A stretch of 64,000 nt of DNA. Origin: Croceitalea marina (GTDB lineage: Bacteria > Bacteroidota > Bacteroidia > Flavobacteriales > Flavobacteriaceae). The position numbers and the translations under genes were made by a program. Below, one piece after another: positions 60,885 to 64,000 of this stretch; position 1 is the first letter of the stretch; every line of letters begins with the position of its first letter. The notes below the pieces were generated by a model. That model ran no database searches, was not told the origin of the DNA, and saw only the letters and a list, made by a program, of their open reading frames with translations. The DNA lies in NCBI RefSeq assembly GCF_042684265.1, contig NZ_JBHULB010000082.1, positions 155,744 through 219,743 of the forward strand. The letters run 5' to 3'.

Positions 60885-61829
60885 ATGATTTTAGCATTTA
60901 TTTCCTTCGTTTTACTATTTGCAGTCTTTATTGTATTCATTATTGGAATGGTCAAACCAGCTTCAATTATGAAATGGAGTAAAAACCCAACTAGATTAAA
61001 AGTTTTTGGACTTTGGATAATCTCATCTATTGGACTTTGGATTTTAGCAATTGTTGGAATTACAACGAGCGAAGATTTTACTCAATCAGGAATTGAAACT
61101 GCCGAAAACTTTATCAAAGATGGAAAATATGAATATGTTGAATCTGCATTAAAGAATATCAAACCAGATGATACTTTATATGTAAAAGCCCAATATTTAA
61201 TAAAACAGGCTGACAGTCTAAAAATAGTAAAAGAAGAAAATGACAGAATTGCAAGGGAAAAAGCTGAAGAAGAAAAAAGAATAGCTTCAGAACTTGCAGA
61301 AAAAAAGGAACGTGAATCCAAAACTGAATCTCAAATTGAGCAATTAAAACGAGAGTTGGAATCCATAAATAAAGGTGTGGATTTTTCTACATATAGAGGA
61401 ACAATCGATGCTCTACAATTGGAACTTGTACTTTTTGGAACTTGGGCAAATCTAATCAAGGAAAGTGATGAATTTGAAAATTCGGAAATATCAAAATTGA
61501 ACAAGTCTTTAAAAAGCAAAGTTGCAAATATGCAAGTTCGAGAATTTCCAATTTTAAGAAAAGAATATGCTAAAGTTGTTGCAAACAAAATGTGGGAAAA
61601 TGATATTGATGTTTACTCAAATGGTTCTGGAAATAAATATATAAACTTTTCAGGCGGAATATTTGCTGCAAATAAAAACAAGCAAGATTTCCATAATCAG
61701 CTGAATGAAATTTTAACAATTTTCAGATTTAAGCAAGCAAGATATAGATGGTACAAGGGAGCAGATGAATATACATATTGGACAATGTACGAGGGAAAAG
61801 ATTCTGAACCTGTTACTTTTGGAAAATAA
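60885..61829 (+). CDS. membrane coiled-coil protein (cassette 4)
   Basis: 314 residues: two membrane helices (about 3-22 and 40-60), a helical stretch (about 65-105), a Lys/Glu-rich coiled coil (about 110-165, ALKNI.. EKAEEEKRIASELAEKKE), then a soluble domain to the end. No family recognised. Complete gene inside its cassette. Confidence 0.78.
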   Translation: MILAFISFVLLFAVFIVFIIGMVKPASIMKWSKNPTRLKVFGLWIISSIGLWILAIVGITTSEDFTQSGIETAENFIKDGKYEYVESALKNIKPDDTLYVKAQYLIKQADSLKIVKEENDRIAREKAEEEKRIASELAEKKERESKTESQIEQLKRELESINKGVDFSTYRGTIDALQLELVLFGTWANLIKESDEFENSEISKLNKSLKSKVANMQVREFPILRKEYAKVVANKMWENDIDVYSNGSGNKYINFSGGIFAANKNKQDFHNQLNEILTIFRFKQARYRWYKGADEYTYWTMYEGKDSEPVTFGK

Positions 61830-61835
61830 AAAACG

Positions 61836-61969
61836 TGTGGTAACACCGTATATAGTTTATTGCTAGTTCTAGCCTACTTACGAAAATCCTCGCGGATTTT
61901 CTATTCGGTTTGTATTTGCTAAATTAGGTGCTTAAAACACGCAACAAACCATATACAAACACGTTGTGT
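61836..61969 (+). repeat. attC4
   Basis: Opens GTGTGGTAAC (61836-61845), ends GTTGTGT (61963-61969). Arms CCGTATATAGTTTATTGC and GCAACAAACCATATACAA pair. Confidence 0.88.
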
Positions 61970-62009
61970 GTAATGCAACAACAACATTACTATCATTGAA
62001 AATAACAAT

Positions 62010-62861
62010 ATGATTTTAAACTATATTCATTGGAATCTTGACCCTGAAATAATAAATATTTTCGGATTTTCACTTCGATATTATAGTCTACTGTTTGTAA
62101 CAGGACTAATCTCGACAATTATTATTTTAAAGTGGATTTTTAAAAAAGAGGGACTTCCCCCAGAAAATCTCGATAAGCTAACAATGTATGCAATCATTGG
62201 AATGGTTCTTGGAATGAGACTTGGGCATTGTTTGTTTTATGAGCCTTCTTATTATTTGGCTCATCCACTTGAGATAATACTTCCTGTCAAATTCCTTGAT
62301 AATGGTGGAATTGAATTTACTGGTTTTCAAGGTTTAGCAAGTCACGGCGGAGTTTTAGGATTTTTAATTGCATTGTATTTCTATTCTCGAAAAACCAAAC
62401 AACCTATGCTTGCAACGTTAGATTTAATTGCAGTTGCAGCGGGTTTATTAGGAGTATTCATCAGACTTGGAAACTTTATGAATTCAGAAATTATAGGTAT
62501 TCCAACAACAAAACCTTGGGGTGTAATTTTTGAACGAATAGATAATATACCAAGACACCCAGCACAATTATATGAGTCAATTTCTTATCTTATAATTTTT
62601 ACGGTTATGATTTTTCTTTACATAAAAGCAAAAGAAAAGTTCAAAAATGGATTTTTCTTTGGTCTTGTACTTATATTGATATTTATCGCAAGATTTATAA
62701 TTGAGTTTGTAAAAGAAAACCAAGTAGGATTTGAAGATGAAATGTCTATAAATATGGGGCAAATTTTAAGCCTGCCTTACATTGCAATCGGAATTGGATT
62801 TTTGATTTATGGACTTAGAAGTTGGAAAAGCACTACACACAACAACGTATATAATTTATAA
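62010..62861 (+). CDS. lgt: prolipoprotein diacylglyceryl transferase Lgt (cassette 5)
   Basis: 283 residues, seven membrane helices. Lgt marks: GLASHGGVLGFLIAL near 110, RLGNFMNSEIIG near 153 and RHPAQLYESISYL near 187, matching the conserved His, Arg and Gly-Asn-Phe sites. The enzyme adds diacylglycerol to the lipobox Cys. Usually a chromosomal housekeeping gene, here carried as a cassette. The last codons HNNVYNL lie inside attC5. Confidence 0.93.
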   Translation: MILNYIHWNLDPEIINIFGFSLRYYSLLFVTGLISTIIILKWIFKKEGLPPENLDKLTMYAIIGMVLGMRLGHCLFYEPSYYLAHPLEIILPVKFLDNGGIEFTGFQGLASHGGVLGFLIALYFYSRKTKQPMLATLDLIAVAAGLLGVFIRLGNFMNSEIIGIPTTKPWGVIFERIDNIPRHPAQLYESISYLIIFTVMIFLYIKAKEKFKNGFFFGLVLILIFIARFIIEFVKENQVGFEDEMSINMGQILSLPYIAIGIGFLIYGLRSWKSTTHNNVYNL

Positions 62862-63052
62862 CGGTATCTGAACTCGCTTCAAAGTCATCAAAAAAAAGTT
62901 TAATTTAGTTACTCGGAATATTCCGAACTAGCGGCTCCAACGCTGCTGAATCGCACGCAGAGACAAGCTCTGCTCCAGCCTCGCGCTGGCGCACTCGCTC
63001 ACTGCCGATTCAGCCGCCACACCGCTACAAATCATATACAATACCGTTAAGT
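62834..63052 (+). repeat. attC5 (long form)
   Basis: Opens TACACACAAC (62834-62843), ends GTTAAGT (63046-63052), about 219 bases, longer than the others (about 130). GTATATAATTTATAACGG pairs with CCGCTACAAATCATATAC. The middle has a further inverted sequence around GCTGAATCG and CGATTCAGC. Confidence 0.8.
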
Positions 63053-63063
63053 GTAATTGAAAA

Positions 63064-63819
63064 TTGAAGAACAAAGAATCCATATTAGAACTTCGAAATA
63101 GAATTCCTGTTGGATTGACAACAGCTCAAAAGCTACTTGAAAGAACAAAATATGATATTCAAGAAGCTGAATCTATATGGAAAATGAATCAGGTAAATAC
63201 TTTGGCAGAAAAGATTTCTGTTAAGCCGGAAGAAGCTAGCGAGCTGTTGCAATATGTTAAATTTGAATTTTCCAAAGCTTTGTCTCTGTATAGGGAACGA
63301 AATACAACGGATGTCGAAAAAATTCTTGAGTCTTCAAAGAAAGAGGAACAAGTATTAGCGAATTTTTGGCTGTATATATCAAGATGTTTGGGTTCAGAAG
63401 TGAAATATGGTGAGTGGATTAATGAAGAAGGGTTTCAACAATTGCCAGAGCTAATTAGAGATATTTTAATTATTTGGCAATGGTATTCATACTTTGATTA
63501 TGAAGGTGTTTCTGTAGAGCAAACCATAACGAAAGAAGTAATCAGAATTCTCGATTACAAACTCGAATTGATTGAATTTGCCAAGGACTTACAGTATCTA
63601 AAAGTTATTATGGATAAATTCAATCAGGACAACGACAAAGAGAATTTAGAGAAATATATCGAGCTGAGAAACCAATTGAAATCCTCAGAAGAATATGTTC
63701 GGATTGACAACAAAATTGAAGAAATGGAAGAATTAGTAATGAAAAAGACTTATCAATTCTTATACACTAATTCAGAAACAATAGACAACCAAATAAAAAA
63801 TACACTTAACACTGTATAA
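63064..63819 (+). CDS. UBA/TS-N-like protein (cassette 6)
   Basis: 251 residues from TTG 63064. Residues 5-70 contain two UBA-like repeats (ILELRNRIPVGLTTAQKLLE; EKISVKPEEASELLQYVK) similar to the N-terminal domain of elongation factor Ts. The rest is helical and unknown. Stop codon lies inside attC6. Confidence 0.7.
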   Translation: MKNKESILELRNRIPVGLTTAQKLLERTKYDIQEAESIWKMNQVNTLAEKISVKPEEASELLQYVKFEFSKALSLYRERNTTDVEKILESSKKEEQVLANFWLYISRCLGSEVKYGEWINEEGFQQLPELIRDILIIWQWYSYFDYEGVSVEQTITKEVIRILDYKLELIEFAKDLQYLKVIMDKFNQDNDKENLEKYIELRNQLKSSEEYVRIDNKIEEMEELVMKKTYQFLYTNSETIDNQIKNTLNTV

Positions 63820-63871
63820 CAAATCATAGCCGCCTATCGGCAGGCTACGATTGTTATACTAACCGTTGTAA
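63801..63871 (+). repeat. attC6 (short form)
   Basis: Opens TACACTTAAC (63801-63810), ends GTTGTAA (63865-63871). About 71 bases. GTATAACAAATCATAGCC pairs with GGCTACGATTGTTATAC around GCCTATCGGC, so it folds as a plain hairpin, like classical short attC sites. Confidence 0.87.
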
Positions 63872-63878
63872 AACATTA

Positions 63879-64000
63879 TGACCCGTCCTGAATAAAGGCT
63901 ACATAATTCTTACAATTATGTACAAAAATGACAAAGTAATCAGACGGTATTCCGAATCTTTCAAACTCAAAATTCTGGACGAACTTACAACCGGAAAACT
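63879..64000 (+). mobile_element. IS3-like insertion sequence, left end
   Basis: Begins TGACCCGTCCTGAATAAAGG, a typical IS terminus. The ATG at 63918 opens MYKNDKVIRRYSESFKLKILDEL, the HTH of an IS3-family OrfA. It sits 14 bases inside the cassette that follows attC6; the element runs past the window end. Confidence 0.7.

Larger units (their letters stand above)
55683..64000 (+). mobile_element. integron-like cassette array (seven complete cassettes plus a partial one)
   Basis: Boundaries between G and TT of each core give cassettes 55683-58197, 58198-59042, 59043-59509, 59510-60842, 60843-61963, 61964-63046, 63047-63865 and a partial one from 63866. All genes read rightward. In each, the first bases of the cassette are the reverse complement of the first bases of its own attC: GTTGTGCGT with ACGCACAAC, GTTGCCATTA with TAATGGCAAC, GTTAACTGC with GCAGTTAAC, GTTGTGTTT with AAACACAAC, GTTACCACAC with GTGTGGTAAC, GTTGTGTGTA with TACACACAAC, GTTAAGTGTA with TACACTTAAC. 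This relation follows from excision as circles through a folded single-stranded attC and is hard to explain otherwise. Confidence 0.92.

Noticed and set aside
58911..63871. CRISPR array or REP elements
   Set aside because: The repeats are long, spaced 0.5-1.3 kb apart, each with different ends that match their own cassette start, which fits attC and not CRISPR or REP.

Overview
The window is low-GC DNA from a member of the Bacteroidota, most likely a marine flavobacterium. The evidence is promoters of the TTTG / TAnnTTTG type (upstream of a tRNA, an SCO gene and an ArsR gene), absence of Shine-Dalgarno-led starts, typical flavobacterial families (DUF6090, DUF2141, DUF4097, S9 peptidase, TonB receptor with CarboxypepD_reg-like domain, FeoAB plus Cys-rich peptide) and CTnDOT-style mobilisation and integrase genes. 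I cannot name the species from the sequence alone.

Layout. (1) 1-2.44 kb, chromosome: end of a DASS-family transporter and ATP-type PEP carboxykinase. (2) 2.54-6.96 kb, island B: remnant of an integrative mobilisable element (mob genes, DnaC/IstB-like ATPase, HTH, excisionase-like gene) whose integrase half is missing. (3) 6.91-30.70 kb, island A: an apparently complete element inserted in the 3' half of tRNA-Asn(GTT), bounded by 44-bp repeats. It has an IntDOT-like integrase at the left, a mobilisation/replication module at the right, and about 17 kb of cargo all on the minus strand. The cargo is a signalling locus: membrane Ser/Thr kinase, PP2C phosphatase, two-FHA ABC transporter, M48 protease, LEA14-like lipoprotein, ECF sigma and anti-sigma factor, a row of repeated paralogous proteins and a PcfJ-like protein. 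Four leftward transcription units share a GATGAC-N13/14-GG-TATA element that I propose is the promoter of the island's own sigma factor. (4) 30.66-54.46 kb, ordinary chromosome: tRNA-Asn with a GIY-YIG nuclease unit that has duplicated part of the tRNA, rseP, SCO, feoAB, an ECF sigma/anti-sigma/DUF4097 operon, S9 peptidase, redox enzymes, and a ZIP/DtxR/TonB-receptor metal locus. (5) 54.47-64 kb: an integron-like gene-cassette array.

The array is the most striking part. A tyrosine recombinase gene (54465-55532, minus) faces away from an attI-like site (core at 55682). Seven cassettes follow in the same orientation, each ending in an attC-like site. In every cassette the first 9-10 bases are the exact reverse complement of the bases that open its attC, which is the fold-back rule of integron cassettes. 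Cassettes carry, in order: a mercury-resistance remnant (ArsR, lipoprotein, MerC-like, broken MerA); an HNH endonuclease; no gene but a repeated octamer; an NmrA-like reductase plus HemG; a membrane coiled-coil protein; Lgt; and a UBA/TS-N-like protein. An IS3-like element has landed at the start of the next cassette. The recombinase has the R-K-HxxR-H-Y residues but lacks the extra segment that defines IntI integrases and carries a separate N-terminal domain, so this may be an integron-like system run by a non-IntI recombinase.
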